DNA of 11,306 nucleotides from assembly GCA_009778375.1 (NCBI GenBank), contig WRJW01000197.1:1-11306 (forward strand), written 5' to 3'. The notes beneath the pieces are model-generated. The model saw only the letters and a program-made list of their open reading frames with translations. It had not been told where the DNA came from and ran no database searches. Shown one piece after another: positions 1-8,077 of this stretch; the first letter of the stretch is position 1; each line of letters starts with the position of its first letter. Source of the DNA: Bacteroidota bacterium (GTDB lineage: Bacteria; Bacteroidota; Bacteroidia; Bacteroidales; UBA932). The translations under genes and the position numbers were made by a program.

Positions 1-20
1 TGCATTTTTAAAAAAAATTG

Positions 21-28
21 TACATTTG
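21..28 (+). promoter_or_regulatory. Probable -7 promoter element of the SusCD operon
   Basis: TACATTTG is an exact match to the Bacteroidetes sigma-ABfr -7 consensus TAnnTTTG and lies 43 nt before the susC-like start codon. The matching -33 element (TTTG about 19-21 nt upstream) would fall at or before the window edge, so it cannot be checked. A leader of about 35-40 nt, A/T-rich and without a Shine-Dalgarno sequence, would result. The match is seen; promoter function is inferred. Confidence 0.5.
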
Positions 29-71
29 CACTCATGTATATAAACTAATAATTCTAACTTAAACCAATCTT

Positions 72-3065
72 ATGAAAAAAATCAATTTTTTGATTGCAGT
101 TTTATGTACGGTTTTCTCTGTTAGCTTGTTTGCTCAACCTGTTCAGGTGAGGGGCGTTGTTGTAGACGCCGGAGACAACTCTCCTTTACCCGGAGTCAGT
201 GTAAAAGTAGCTAACAGTCAAACCATAACTACTACTGATGTAAATGGCGAATACGTCATTACAGCCAACCGAGGCGAGACCCTCGAATTTTCCTGCATTG
301 GGATGACGACCCAAAATATTGTTGTCAGTGGGCCTGTTCTTAATGTTGCCCTTCGGGAAGATGCAACCAAACTCGAAGAACTTATTGTGGTCGCTTACGG
401 TGTCGTCAGATCAGAAGCAAAAACGGGCTCCATCGCTACTGTTTCGGGAGCCACCCTGGCAGAAGTTCCGGTAACTTCCGTAGATAAAATGCTGGCTGGT
501 AAAATGGCCGGCGTGCAAATTACATCGGATTCGGGACAACCCGGAGCTAACTCCAACATACGTATCAGGGGCATTTCCTCGATCAACGCAAGCAATGAAC
601 CTTTGTGGGTTATTGACGGGATTCCTGTAATTCAAGGAGATTTGGCCTATTTCACCAACACAGGTAATGCTCTTTCGGCCTACAATCCAAGCGATATTGA
701 GTCCATTACCGTTTTAAAGGACGCGGCTGCCGCTTCTGTGTATGGCTCCCGTGCTGCCAACGGAGTGATTTTGGTAACCACAAAAAGAGGTAAAGAAGGG
801 AAATCCCAATTTTCGGCCCGCGCCAAATACGGGGTCTCCACAATGGCTAATGACAATAACTTCAGGATGATGAATGGCTCTGAACTCTTGGGGTATCAAA
901 GGCAGGCCATCATCAATGCCGGCAGGGACCCCGACGATCCTTCCAATGTTTCGAGGTACCGGCCCATGTCGTTATTAGACAAGCCGCAAACCGACTGGTT
1001 AGGCATTCTTTCGAGAAAGGGTGTTATGCAGGAATTTGAAATCAATTCCATGGGGGGCAACAATAAAGGTTCTTACTACAGTTCCTTGTCTTACCACCGC
1101 AACGAAGGGGTCTATTACGGAGTCGATTTTAACAAAGTTACCGCACGGGTAAATACAGACTACAAACTCACCAACACCATCACAACAGGTGCCCGCATCA
1201 ACTTGACGTATCAAGAGTCCAACGACGTGGCCATGCAGAGTTTGTATTATGCCAATCCTATGTTCGGGGGAATTATTATTCTTCCCTGGACGCCGGTGTA
1301 CGACCCGGACGGAGAGGGATTTAATTTCAATATTTCAGAGAACGCAAATACCAATCCCAAGGCTATTGCTACCCACGATAAGCAATACGACAAGCACTAC
1401 CGCTTATTAGGGAGTAGTTATATAGAATGGAAGCCCACAAGATATTTAACCTTTAAAACCAACAATGCTGTTGAAGCCACCTTTGGGGACGGAAACCGGT
1501 ATTGGTCTCCCGAAGGCAATTATGGTCAGGAAGATGACAACGGCCCATACGGTACGCAGCAATTTTCGACCAACACATGGACTCAGCTTACCACCTCTAA
1601 TACCATCACGTATAACGATGTGTTTAATAGCCATTCTATCAGAGTTTTGGCTGGACAGGAGGCCATGAGGAGAACGTACAGCGAATATTTTATTTGGGTA
1701 CCAACCGTTGACCCCCTGATGCCTATTGTCAATACCTGCCCGCCGGAGGATACCGAGGTCGAATACGACTATAACGCCAGAACCTTAATGTCGTTTTTTG
1801 GTATTTTGGATTACAATTTTGCCGGCAAGTATTACCTGCAGGCTTCGGTACGTGAGGACGGAAGCTCGCTCTTTGGCGAAAAAAATAAATGGGGCCTTTT
1901 CTGGTCGGTCGGCGGATCCTGGAACGTTTCGAGCGAAGGATTTATGAAAGATCAGCGCATTGTGGACCTTTTAAAATTACGGGTCAGCTATGGTGTGAAC
2001 GGGAATAACGGTATTAGTCCGTACAGAGCCTACGGCGTCTACGCAACGACTGCGTACAACGGAGCAACAGGCATGAGACCCAGCAGGCCTGCCAACGAAA
2101 ATTTGTCGTGGGAGCGCAACCTTACGTGGAACGTGGGATTAGACTTTGCCTTTTTACGGAGATTCAATGCAAGTTTTGACCTCTATTCTCGTGATACGCA
2201 GGATATGTTGTTGGATAAACAGGTTCCCCAGACTTCGGGATTTTCTTCCAACTTTTTAAACATCGGAAAGATTAACAATAAAGGCCTCGAATTTAAATTA
2301 GATGCGGATATTATTCAATCCAAAGATATTAACTGGTCCGTTGGGTTCAATCTCGCCTTTAACAAATCAAAGATCATTGATTTAGCCGGTTCTGAATTTA
2401 TTTCCTATTCGTCGGATGCCAGGTTGAGGCACGTGGTGGGCAAGGATTTCTTTACCTTCTACCTGTATGACTATTACGGCGTAAACCCTGTGAATGGAGA
2501 ACCCTTGTGGCGTACCAAGGATGGGGAACTTACCAATAATTTCAATTTGGCCGATCGCATCTATGCGGGGAGCCCCGAGCCTAAATACATCGGAGGATTT
2601 AACACTTCTGTTGATTGGAAAGGATTAAATCTGAGTGCATTTTTTGAGTTTAAAGGAGGTAATAAAATATTTATCGGAGAAAAAAGGTACTTAGAAAGCG
2701 ACGGCAACCAAAACATGAATCAGACAGTCAGGATGCTGAACTACTGGAAAAAACCGGGCGATACGGCAGTAAACCCCATACCAGTATGGGGCACCACTTC
2801 AAATGCCTACAACAACAGCAGTACCAGGTATTTACAAAAGGGTGATTATTTAAGAATAAAAGACATTACCCTCTCGTACAACCTTCCCAAAAAAGTATTG
2901 GATAAAGTGAAGGTGTCCAACCTTAAACTCTACGTCAGCGGGCTGAATATTTTTACCTTCCATAAAGTCGACTGGTGGGATCCCGAGAGAGGGGTTGACG
3001 GTATGGGATTTGGTATTTACCCCATGACTAAGTCATTTATCGGTGGAATCGAATTATCTTTCTAA
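72..3065 (+). CDS. SusC-like TonB-dependent outer-membrane transporter (SusC/RagA family)
   Basis: This is an energy-dependent outer-membrane importer that works as a pair with the SusD-like lipoprotein encoded 12 nt downstream. A signal peptide covers residues 1-22 (MKK, hydrophobic core, cut after FAQ). A carboxypeptidase-D regulatory-like beta-sandwich follows at about 24-100, and a TonB-box-like EELIVVAYG lies at 102-110. The plug domain spans about 115-240, with the family signatures NIRIRGISSI (162-171) and DIESITVLKDAAAASVYGSR (208-227). The rest is a beta-barrel ending in GGIELSF, a terminal aromatic typical of outer-membrane barrels. The 997-residue length is normal for the family and the frame is intact. 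The ATG at 72 is chosen because the signal peptide starts there. Substrate cannot be told from sequence; the neighbouring metallopeptidases hint at peptides or glycoprotein fragments (inference). Confidence 0.96.
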   Translation: MKKINFLIAVLCTVFSVSLFAQPVQVRGVVVDAGDNSPLPGVSVKVANSQTITTTDVNGEYVITANRGETLEFSCIGMTTQNIVVSGPVLNVALREDATKLEELIVVAYGVVRSEAKTGSIATVSGATLAEVPVTSVDKMLAGKMAGVQITSDSGQPGANSNIRIRGISSINASNEPLWVIDGIPVIQGDLAYFTNTGNALSAYNPSDIESITVLKDAAAASVYGSRAANGVILVTTKRGKEGKSQFSARAKYGVSTMANDNNFRMMNGSELLGYQRQAIINAGRDPDDPSNVSRYRPMSLLDKPQTDWLGILSRKGVMQEFEINSMGGNNKGSYYSSLSYHRNEGVYYGVDFNKVTARVNTDYKLTNTITTGARINLTYQESNDVAMQSLYYANPMFGGIIILPWTPVYDPDGEGFNFNISENANTNPKAIATHDKQYDKHYRLLGSSYIEWKPTRYLTFKTNNAVEATFGDGNRYWSPEGNYGQEDDNGPYGTQQFSTNTWTQLTTSNTITYNDVFNSHSIRVLAGQEAMRRTYSEYFIWVPTVDPLMPIVNTCPPEDTEVEYDYNARTLMSFFGILDYNFAGKYYLQASVREDGSSLFGEKNKWGLFWSVGGSWNVSSEGFMKDQRIVDLLKLRVSYGVNGNNGISPYRAYGVYATTAYNGATGMRPSRPANENLSWERNLTWNVGLDFAFLRRFNASFDLYSRDTQDMLLDKQVPQTSGFSSNFLNIGKINNKGLEFKLDADIIQSKDINWSVGFNLAFNKSKIIDLAGSEFISYSSDARLRHVVGKDFFTFYLYDYYGVNPVNGEPLWRTKDGELTNNFNLADRIYAGSPEPKYIGGFNTSVDWKGLNLSAFFEFKGGNKIFIGEKRYLESDGNQNMNQTVRMLNYWKKPGDTAVNPIPVWGTTSNAYNNSSTRYLQKGDYLRIKDITLSYNLPKKVLDKVKVSNLKLYVSGLNIFTFHKVDWWDPERGVDGMGFGIYPMTKSFIGGIELSF

Positions 3066-3077
3066 AAATTAATAGAT

Positions 3078-4502
3078 ATGAAAAAGAATATTACCATATT
3101 AGCATGTACTATACTCCTCTTTGGCTGCAAAGATTTTTTGATCGAAGAGCCTAAAACAGTACAAAGCGACGTGTTGACCATGTCGGAATATACAGGATTA
3201 AACAAAGCCGTTGCCGGAGCCTACAGTCCGTTGTACAGTGGAAACTGGTACGGAAGCGCTTACGTGTTAGACGCCGAGATGCGTTCCGGAAATGGAAAAA
3301 GACCTGCCGAGTCGGACTATACATCGGGGCGCTTTATTGTACCCTATTCGCTCGATTACAACGCTTCGAGCACTCCCGCCTTGTGGAGTACTGCTTACTA
3401 CGTGATCTCATGCGCTAACAATGTGATTGATAATTTAGAGGGAAAAACCTCTACCACCGTCGACCAGCAGGATTTAGACAATCTGCATGCAGAATGTCTC
3501 TTTTTAAGAGCTTTAGGTCATTTTGATTTAGTAAGACTGTACGCTTTGCCTTATACATACCAGCCTGACGGCCCCGGCATTCCCTATATTTTTCATTCAG
3601 AGTCCGACGCCAAACCCGCTCGGAATACGGTTAAAGAGGTCTTTGATTATATAGTGGCCGACCTTAAAGAAGCCGAAAATTTGATGGATCCCGGATACGT
3701 TAGATCAGCCGTTTCCGACCCCGCGTCCACCTGTACCCGTCCGGCCATCCAAGCATTGTTGAGCAGGGCTTACCTCTACATGGGCCAATGGCAAAATGCT
3801 GCCGACTACGCTACCAAAGTGATCACCAACTCCAAATTCAAGATGTGGAATCCTGACCAGTGTCTTACGGTATGGGGGCAGGATGTTCCCTCTTCCGGTG
3901 AGGTCATTTTTGAAATCTACGGGGCAAGATCCAACTCGTACGACCCCTTTTGGGAGGGTGTTTCCTATATGACCGATCCTACCGGCTATGCCGACTGTGC
4001 AGCCAGCAACGATTTGGTTTTTCTCTACAACGACGATGATGTGCGCAGTAACCTCTTCCGGGGTGTGGACGATGTGGATAACCTCTTTTGGACGACCAAA
4101 TACCGCGGAAAAGGAAGAGCGGCTCCCGATGTTACTAATTTAGTCGTACTTCGCCTTTCGGAGATGTACCTCAACCGCGCCGAAGCTTTGGTCAATGGGG
4201 CCAACGTGGCCGGAGCAACCGCAGTTTCTGATTTGAACGTTATTACATCTAACAGAAATGCAACTGCGTATTTGGCCGTCACTCCCGATGACGTCTTTAT
4301 CGAGCGGCGCAAAGAGTTGGCATGGGAAGGTCATTTATGGTTTGATCTTGCGCGCTGTAAGAAATCTATGGTACGAACAGACTTTACCGGAACCAATACC
4401 GTGAATAAAGATATTCCTTTTCCCGATTACCGTTGGGCCATGCCTATTGCCTCAAGGGAGTTGGACGCCAATGAGAATTTAGTACAAAATACAGGTTATT
4501 AA
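3078..4502 (+). CDS. SusD-like surface lipoprotein (RagB/SusD family)
   Basis: This is a substrate-binding lid for the SusC-like transporter, anchored on the cell surface. A lipoprotein signal ends in the lipobox LFGC (Cys17), followed by KDFL, a usual start of mature SusD proteins. Helical TPR-like stretches are visible, for example HAECLFLRALGHFDLVRLYA at about 137-156 and IQALLSRAYLYMGQWQNAADY at about 224-244. The C-terminal family signatures are present: RRKELAWEGHLWFDLARC (410-427) and an ending of the type MPIASRELDANENLVQN-GY. At 474 residues it is slightly shorter than many SusD proteins but looks complete. The 12-nt gap from the susC-like stop indicates one transcript. The Gly- and Tyr-rich early region may contribute to ligand binding, but no specific ligand residues can be named. 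Confidence 0.95.
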   Translation: MKKNITILACTILLFGCKDFLIEEPKTVQSDVLTMSEYTGLNKAVAGAYSPLYSGNWYGSAYVLDAEMRSGNGKRPAESDYTSGRFIVPYSLDYNASSTPALWSTAYYVISCANNVIDNLEGKTSTTVDQQDLDNLHAECLFLRALGHFDLVRLYALPYTYQPDGPGIPYIFHSESDAKPARNTVKEVFDYIVADLKEAENLMDPGYVRSAVSDPASTCTRPAIQALLSRAYLYMGQWQNAADYATKVITNSKFKMWNPDQCLTVWGQDVPSSGEVIFEIYGARSNSYDPFWEGVSYMTDPTGYADCAASNDLVFLYNDDDVRSNLFRGVDDVDNLFWTTKYRGKGRAAPDVTNLVVLRLSEMYLNRAEALVNGANVAGATAVSDLNVITSNRNATAYLAVTPDDVFIERRKELAWEGHLWFDLARCKKSMVRTDFTGTNTVNKDIPFPDYRWAMPIASRELDANENLVQNTGY

Positions 4503-4508
4503 TAATAT

Positions 4509-5396
4509 ATGATTATGAAAATAAGTACAAAAATATGTAGTCTCTTTGCTGTGGCAGGGTTGATCTTCTCCTCCTGCAGCAAAATGAACGAACCGCCAAC
4601 CTTTGACGACAAAGACGCCTGTGTGGCTTTTGACGTAAGCTCTCTCTCTTTTGACGAGAATGCCGGAACGGTAACGATTCCCGTAACGATGCGTACCCTG
4701 CATGGTTTTACCACTTCTGTTTCATATAGAGTTGTAGACGGTTCGGCAAAATCAGGCGAGAATTTTAATGTTTTGGGTTCCAGCCTTAATTTTACGCCGT
4801 CTGACCCGATTCAAAACATTCAGGTACAGATTATCGACCAGCCGGGCCTCTTTACCGGCGACCTCTCTTTCTCTATCGAACTCGATAACGCGGGCGCTGT
4901 AGCTTTGGGGGCAGAGAAAAAGATCACGGTTACCATCAACGATTTAGACCACCCTTTAACGCCTATCTTGGGTACTTGGTCTGCATCCGGTGAGAGTTAT
5001 TACGATGGTCCGACTGATTGGACCGTAACCTTGACTAAAGATGCAAGCGATATCTCCAAAGTATGGATATCTAATTTTATAGCTTACGGTTCAAGCTCCT
5101 CTACTCCGATTTTTGGGATTGTGGATGAAGATATGACGGAAATTCGTATTCCTGTAAATCAGGTTATTATGATAGATAGCCGGTTTAAAATAATCCGTCT
5201 TGAAGGTTCTTATGGCCCGGATGGCGAAGAGTATATTCCAGATAACGGCTTTGTTACCGTCACTATTTCAGCCGATCGGCGTTTCATGTTGATACTTGAC
5301 GAAGTTTACTCCTGCGCCTATTTCGATGAGGCAGCAACTGATTATGCCGGAGATTTCAATGCCTTTGCGGCAGAGATCGAATTAATAAAAGATTAG
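4509..5396 (+). CDS. Calx-beta domain lipoprotein, third gene of the SusCD operon
   Basis: This is probably a surface lipoprotein acting with the SusCD pair as an accessory binding protein (role inferred from position). The lipobox is FSSC (Cys23 from the first ATG). A Calx-beta domain covers about 38-146, with the typical strand motifs FDENAGTVTIPVTM (48-61), SYRVVDGSAKSGENF (72-86) and ITVTINDLD (139-147). Calx-beta folds are immunoglobulin-like and can bind calcium; acidic residues are present but binding is unproven. Residues 150-295 form a second domain beginning PILGTWSASGESYYDGP that I cannot assign. It is beta-rich in appearance and recalls the calycin-like tails of other PUL lipoproteins. 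Translation could start at 4509 or at the in-frame ATG at 4515; the latter gives a more usual MKIS signal start. The gap to the SusD-like gene is 6 nt, and the gene ends just before a strong terminator. Confidence 0.85.
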   Translation: MIMKISTKICSLFAVAGLIFSSCSKMNEPPTFDDKDACVAFDVSSLSFDENAGTVTIPVTMRTLHGFTTSVSYRVVDGSAKSGENFNVLGSSLNFTPSDPIQNIQVQIIDQPGLFTGDLSFSIELDNAGAVALGAEKKITVTINDLDHPLTPILGTWSASGESYYDGPTDWTVTLTKDASDISKVWISNFIAYGSSSSTPIFGIVDEDMTEIRIPVNQVIMIDSRFKIIRLEGSYGPDGEEYIPDNGFVTVTISADRRFMLILDEVYSCAYFDEAATDYAGDFNAFAAEIELIKD

Positions 5397-5409
5397 GTAC
5401 TCATTATTT

Positions 5410-5442
5410 AAAGAAGGGCATATTTTATGCCCTTCTTTTTTT
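5410..5442 (+). terminator. Rho-independent terminator of the SusCD operon
   Basis: A perfect inverted repeat pairs 5410-5422 (AAAGAAGGGCATA) with 5426-5438 around a 3-nt TTT loop. The run of T from 5436 to 5442 forms the U-tract. It starts 14 nt after the stop codon of the Calx-beta gene, so it should end the three-gene transcript. The A-rich left arm would also give a weaker U-tract for transcription from the opposite strand. The next gene begins only 12 nt after the T-tract. Confidence 0.9.
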
Positions 5443-5454
5443 AAGCATATCCTC

Positions 5455-6123
5455 ATGAAAAAAATATTAGCAAGTTTTCTATTTTTGTTCACTTGTTTAT
5501 GGGTTTTTGCCCAGGAGTGTACCACCATGTGGCCCTATCTCTATTCCGATTTTACAGAAGGAAAAGTCTATTTTAAATCGGGAAAAAGCGAAACAAGATT
5601 TTTGAATATACACGTCTACGCAAACAAACTTCATTTTATTGATGGAGAGAATATTTGTGAGTTAATAGCTACAGACAATATCAGTAAAGTAGAAATTGCC
5701 AAAGATGCCTTCGTACCATTAGACGGATCCTTTTATCAACTACTTGCCCAAGGGAATCCGGGGATTTATTTTGTTCTGCTTATTTCCGGAGATTTTAAGT
5801 CGCTCTACAACGATGCGGGGGCCTACGGTTCTTCGTCCAATAGCGCCTCGACCCAAAAGCTTTCTTCCATAGAATTGGGGAGGTTCGATGGAAATATGAA
5901 CCACATGAACCTCAAAAACAACAAAGACGCCGGAAAGGATGTGCCGCTGCTCAAAAAATATTTCTTTATCTCCGGCATGGAACTCATACCGGCAAGGGCT
6001 AAAGAGGTCGAAAAAAGCCTTACAGACGCCGCCAAAAAGAAAGAGTTTAATGCCTTTGTAAAGGCCAACAAAATAAACTGGAAAAAGCCTGAGGATTTGG
6101 CTAAGGTGCTAACCTTACTGTAA
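5455..6123 (+). CDS. Secreted protein of unrecognised family
   Basis: I do not recognise a named family. The 222-residue product has a type I signal peptide (MKK, core LASFLFLFTCLWVFA, cut near residue 19-20), so it should reach the periplasm or beyond; there is no lipobox. The mature N-terminus (about 25-85) reads as beta strands: YSDFTEGKVYFKSGK, then FLNIHVYANKLHFIDG, then an acidic/hydrophobic stretch ending SKVEIAKDAF. A Ser/Asn-rich linker (GSSSNSAS) lies at about 125-132. The tail (180-222) is Lys-rich and probably helical, ending INWKKPEDLAKVLTLL. No catalytic motif is visible. It starts 12 nt after the operon terminator, leaving little room for its own promoter, and it ends 2 nt before the convergent M64 gene. 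The coding call is firm from the signal peptide and intact frame; function is unknown. Confidence 0.8.
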   Translation: MKKILASFLFLFTCLWVFAQECTTMWPYLYSDFTEGKVYFKSGKSETRFLNIHVYANKLHFIDGENICELIATDNISKVEIAKDAFVPLDGSFYQLLAQGNPGIYFVLLISGDFKSLYNDAGAYGSSSNSASTQKLSSIELGRFDGNMNHMNLKNNKDAGKDVPLLKKYFFISGMELIPARAKEVEKSLTDAAKKKEFNAFVKANKINWKKPEDLAKVLTLL

Positions 6124-6125
6124 TC

Positions 6126-8003
6126 CTACCACACAACAACAGGAGGAGCCAACGGAATAAAGGTTTTGGGATCAAAGGATTTGGTTTGCGCTTCGGCTTC
6201 CGCGTTGGGACTTCGGACATAATCTGTTCCTACAAATTTTTCTAAGGAGTATCCTTCGCCCGAAATGGTTAATATCCGCTTTACAATCTGCTCCCTGCAG
6301 GCGGCGCTAAAGTATTTCATGTTGTTGATCATGCAGTTGGTTTCTTCTGACCTGAAAGCGCCGTACCTGTAGAGGGCGGCTCCTTCAAATATACCCACAC
6401 GGTTGTATCCCGGCAGACCCAATAATTGAGCCCAAAGGATCTTTTGCGAATCGGTCGTAAAGTCAACATTCAAATACATACCCCGGTCCTGAGACGATCG
6501 GTAGCTCGATACCTCGGAGGCGGGGATTTGCGTATTGTTGTTCACGTACTCGTCGGCCAATCGTCCAAAGCCGTGTCCACCACCTTCGTGCAGTACCACG
6601 TTGGCGTATCCGTAGGTGCTCGACCGTCGGCTGACGGGGCAAATAGCGACCGATCTCCCACCGGGCCACATCCAGCAGGTGCCGGCATAGCGATCCTGAT
6701 TCACCATCATAAAAATAACAGTGTTGTTGAGGCCATAGTCGGTCATTTCTGGTACAAAACGGGCATATTCAAAGGCTTTGTCGGTATTGGTAGACATGTG
6801 GGTGCCCGAGTCGTCAAAGGTGGTGCCAAAAGCTGTTTGCCGGTAGATACCCTGATCTAGTTGGGTGGCGCCGCTTTCGATGGAATGGGCAAAAACAATA
6901 TAGACGGTAAAATAATCACGGTAAGATTTATAAGGTTCGATGCTAAAGAGCGCTTCGATCCCTTCGGTTGCATTTTGCTCAAACAGCCCACCTGCATTAC
7001 ACTCCTGCTTTATGTATCCGTCCCCTGTAAAGATCAAGATCACCGGTTGCGGATGGGTAGCGCGCATATACGGAAGCACAGTTCCGTCTGCATATACCGT
7101 TCTGTTACAGGTGGTAAAAGAGTAGGTGTCCGATTCGGTAACGCCTCCGTCCCCATCGTCGGCCACTATTTTGTAGTAATACAACATGGAGGGGGTAAAT
7201 TCGCTGTTAAGATAGACAAGGGAGTCGGCGTACGGACCGTATTCGGCAAAGCCAAAACCATCGGTCGAGATGTAGAGAGAATAGGCAATCGAGTCTCCGT
7301 CAGGATCGGAACAACGCCAGGCAAAGCGAGGAAAAGTAGAGACATCTGTGTCGCCGTCCAACGGATAAAGCAATTCGGGTTTGTTGGGTGGTTTGTTGTA
7401 GCGTGCATCTCCTTTTTGATTCAGGATCAACGAGAGTTGGCTGTCAAAATAGGTAAAATCAATACTCCCCGATCGCTCTCTTTTGGCCTCGTTGACCGAT
7501 GCCGCGATGCGCACCACAGCATTACCTTGACCTGCCTCGGGCGTCACCGTTGCCCAGTCTGGAATATTCTGCACCCGCCATACCGCATCGGTATTGATCG
7601 ATAACAAAACGGCCGCTCCGTCGTTTTCTAACGCCAAAGCGGTTTTGTCTACCTTAAAATCGACTGTGGATTGAGTGATTTGGAGGGTAGCGCTCACATT
7701 ACTACCCTGTTCCGTACCTACAAAAAGAATCTCGACCGTTCGGGGGTATTTGGTATTGGGAACTCCGCTTATTTCGAGTTGGGCTTCTCCCTGTCCCGAT
7801 GCGGGGCGAATCGTCAACCATTCGGGTAATGAGGTTGAAATTTTCCAGGACGTATTGCTTTTAATGGATAATGTAGAAACGGATCCTCTGGGATCCAGTG
7901 AGATACTTTGTGTAGAGAACTCCAGTTTTGGCGGGGGTGTTTTGGAACAGCTAAGCGCAAATAAACAAATAGTTAGCGTAAAAATAAATTTTGTAACCTT
8001 CAT
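6126..8003 (-). CDS. BACON domain lipoprotein with M64-type metallopeptidase domain
   Basis: This is a predicted cell-surface zinc peptidase. The signal ends in lipobox ALSC (Cys19), then SKTPPP. Two BACON domains follow at about 27-112 and 113-198, each with the same core: LPEWLTIRPASGQG (59-72) and IPDWATVTPEAGQG (147-160). BACON modules are usually taken to bind glycoprotein or carbohydrate. A fibronectin-III-like domain lies at about 205-298 (PELLYPLDGDTDV, then FAWRCSDPDGD). The peptidase domain spans about 318-600, with IFTGDGY (324-330), FTVYIVFAHSIESG (365-378), the zinc-site motif HEGGGHGFGRLADEY (472-486), and a Cys-containing C-terminal segment FRSEETNCMIN (550-560). Family M64 includes an IgA peptidase from Clostridium ramosum. 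The His pair here is spaced HExxxH, one residue longer than the usual HExxH. The start at 8003 is set by the lipoprotein signal. The gene is divergent from the large zincin gene. Confidence 0.88.
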   Translation of the reverse strand: MKVTKFIFTLTICLFALSCSKTPPPKLEFSTQSISLDPRGSVSTLSIKSNTSWKISTSLPEWLTIRPASGQGEAQLEISGVPNTKYPRTVEILFVGTEQGSNVSATLQITQSTVDFKVDKTALALENDGAAVLLSINTDAVWRVQNIPDWATVTPEAGQGNAVVRIAASVNEAKRERSGSIDFTYFDSQLSLILNQKGDARYNKPPNKPELLYPLDGDTDVSTFPRFAWRCSDPDGDSIAYSLYISTDGFGFAEYGPYADSLVYLNSEFTPSMLYYYKIVADDGDGGVTESDTYSFTTCNRTVYADGTVLPYMRATHPQPVILIFTGDGYIKQECNAGGLFEQNATEGIEALFSIEPYKSYRDYFTVYIVFAHSIESGATQLDQGIYRQTAFGTTFDDSGTHMSTNTDKAFEYARFVPEMTDYGLNNTVIFMMVNQDRYAGTCWMWPGGRSVAICPVSRRSSTYGYANVVLHEGGGHGFGRLADEYVNNNTQIPASEVSSYRSSQDRGMYLNVDFTTDSQKILWAQLLGLPGYNRVGIFEGAALYRYGAFRSEETNCMINNMKYFSAACREQIVKRILTISGEGYSLEKFVGTDYVRSPNAEAEAQTKSFDPKTFIPLAPPVVVW

Positions 8004-8077
8004 ATCATATATTTCTCTGACAAAAGTAGTTAAAAATTTGCTAACTTGCCACTGTTAATCAATGAAAATATTACGCG
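8004..8077. promoter_or_regulatory. Divergent intergenic promoter region between the two metallopeptidase genes
   Basis: These 74 bases separate the start codons of the minus-strand M64 gene and the plus-strand zincin gene, so both must be driven from here. On the minus strand TACTTTTG (8028 down to 8021) matches the Bacteroidetes -7 consensus TAnnTTTG exactly. It lies 17 nt before the M64 start codon, which implies a very short leader. Its -33 position holds only a weak match. On the plus strand the best candidates are imperfect: AAAATTTG (8033-8040) and TAACTTG (8042-8048). No palindromic operator or Shine-Dalgarno sequence was seen. Shared control of the two genes is inferred from layout. 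Confidence 0.5.

Noticed and set aside
6861..7604. 247-codon open frame on the + strand
   Set aside because: It lies wholly opposite the M64 lipoprotein gene, whose BACON and fibronectin-like domains are clear. It has no signal, domain or plausible start region of its own.
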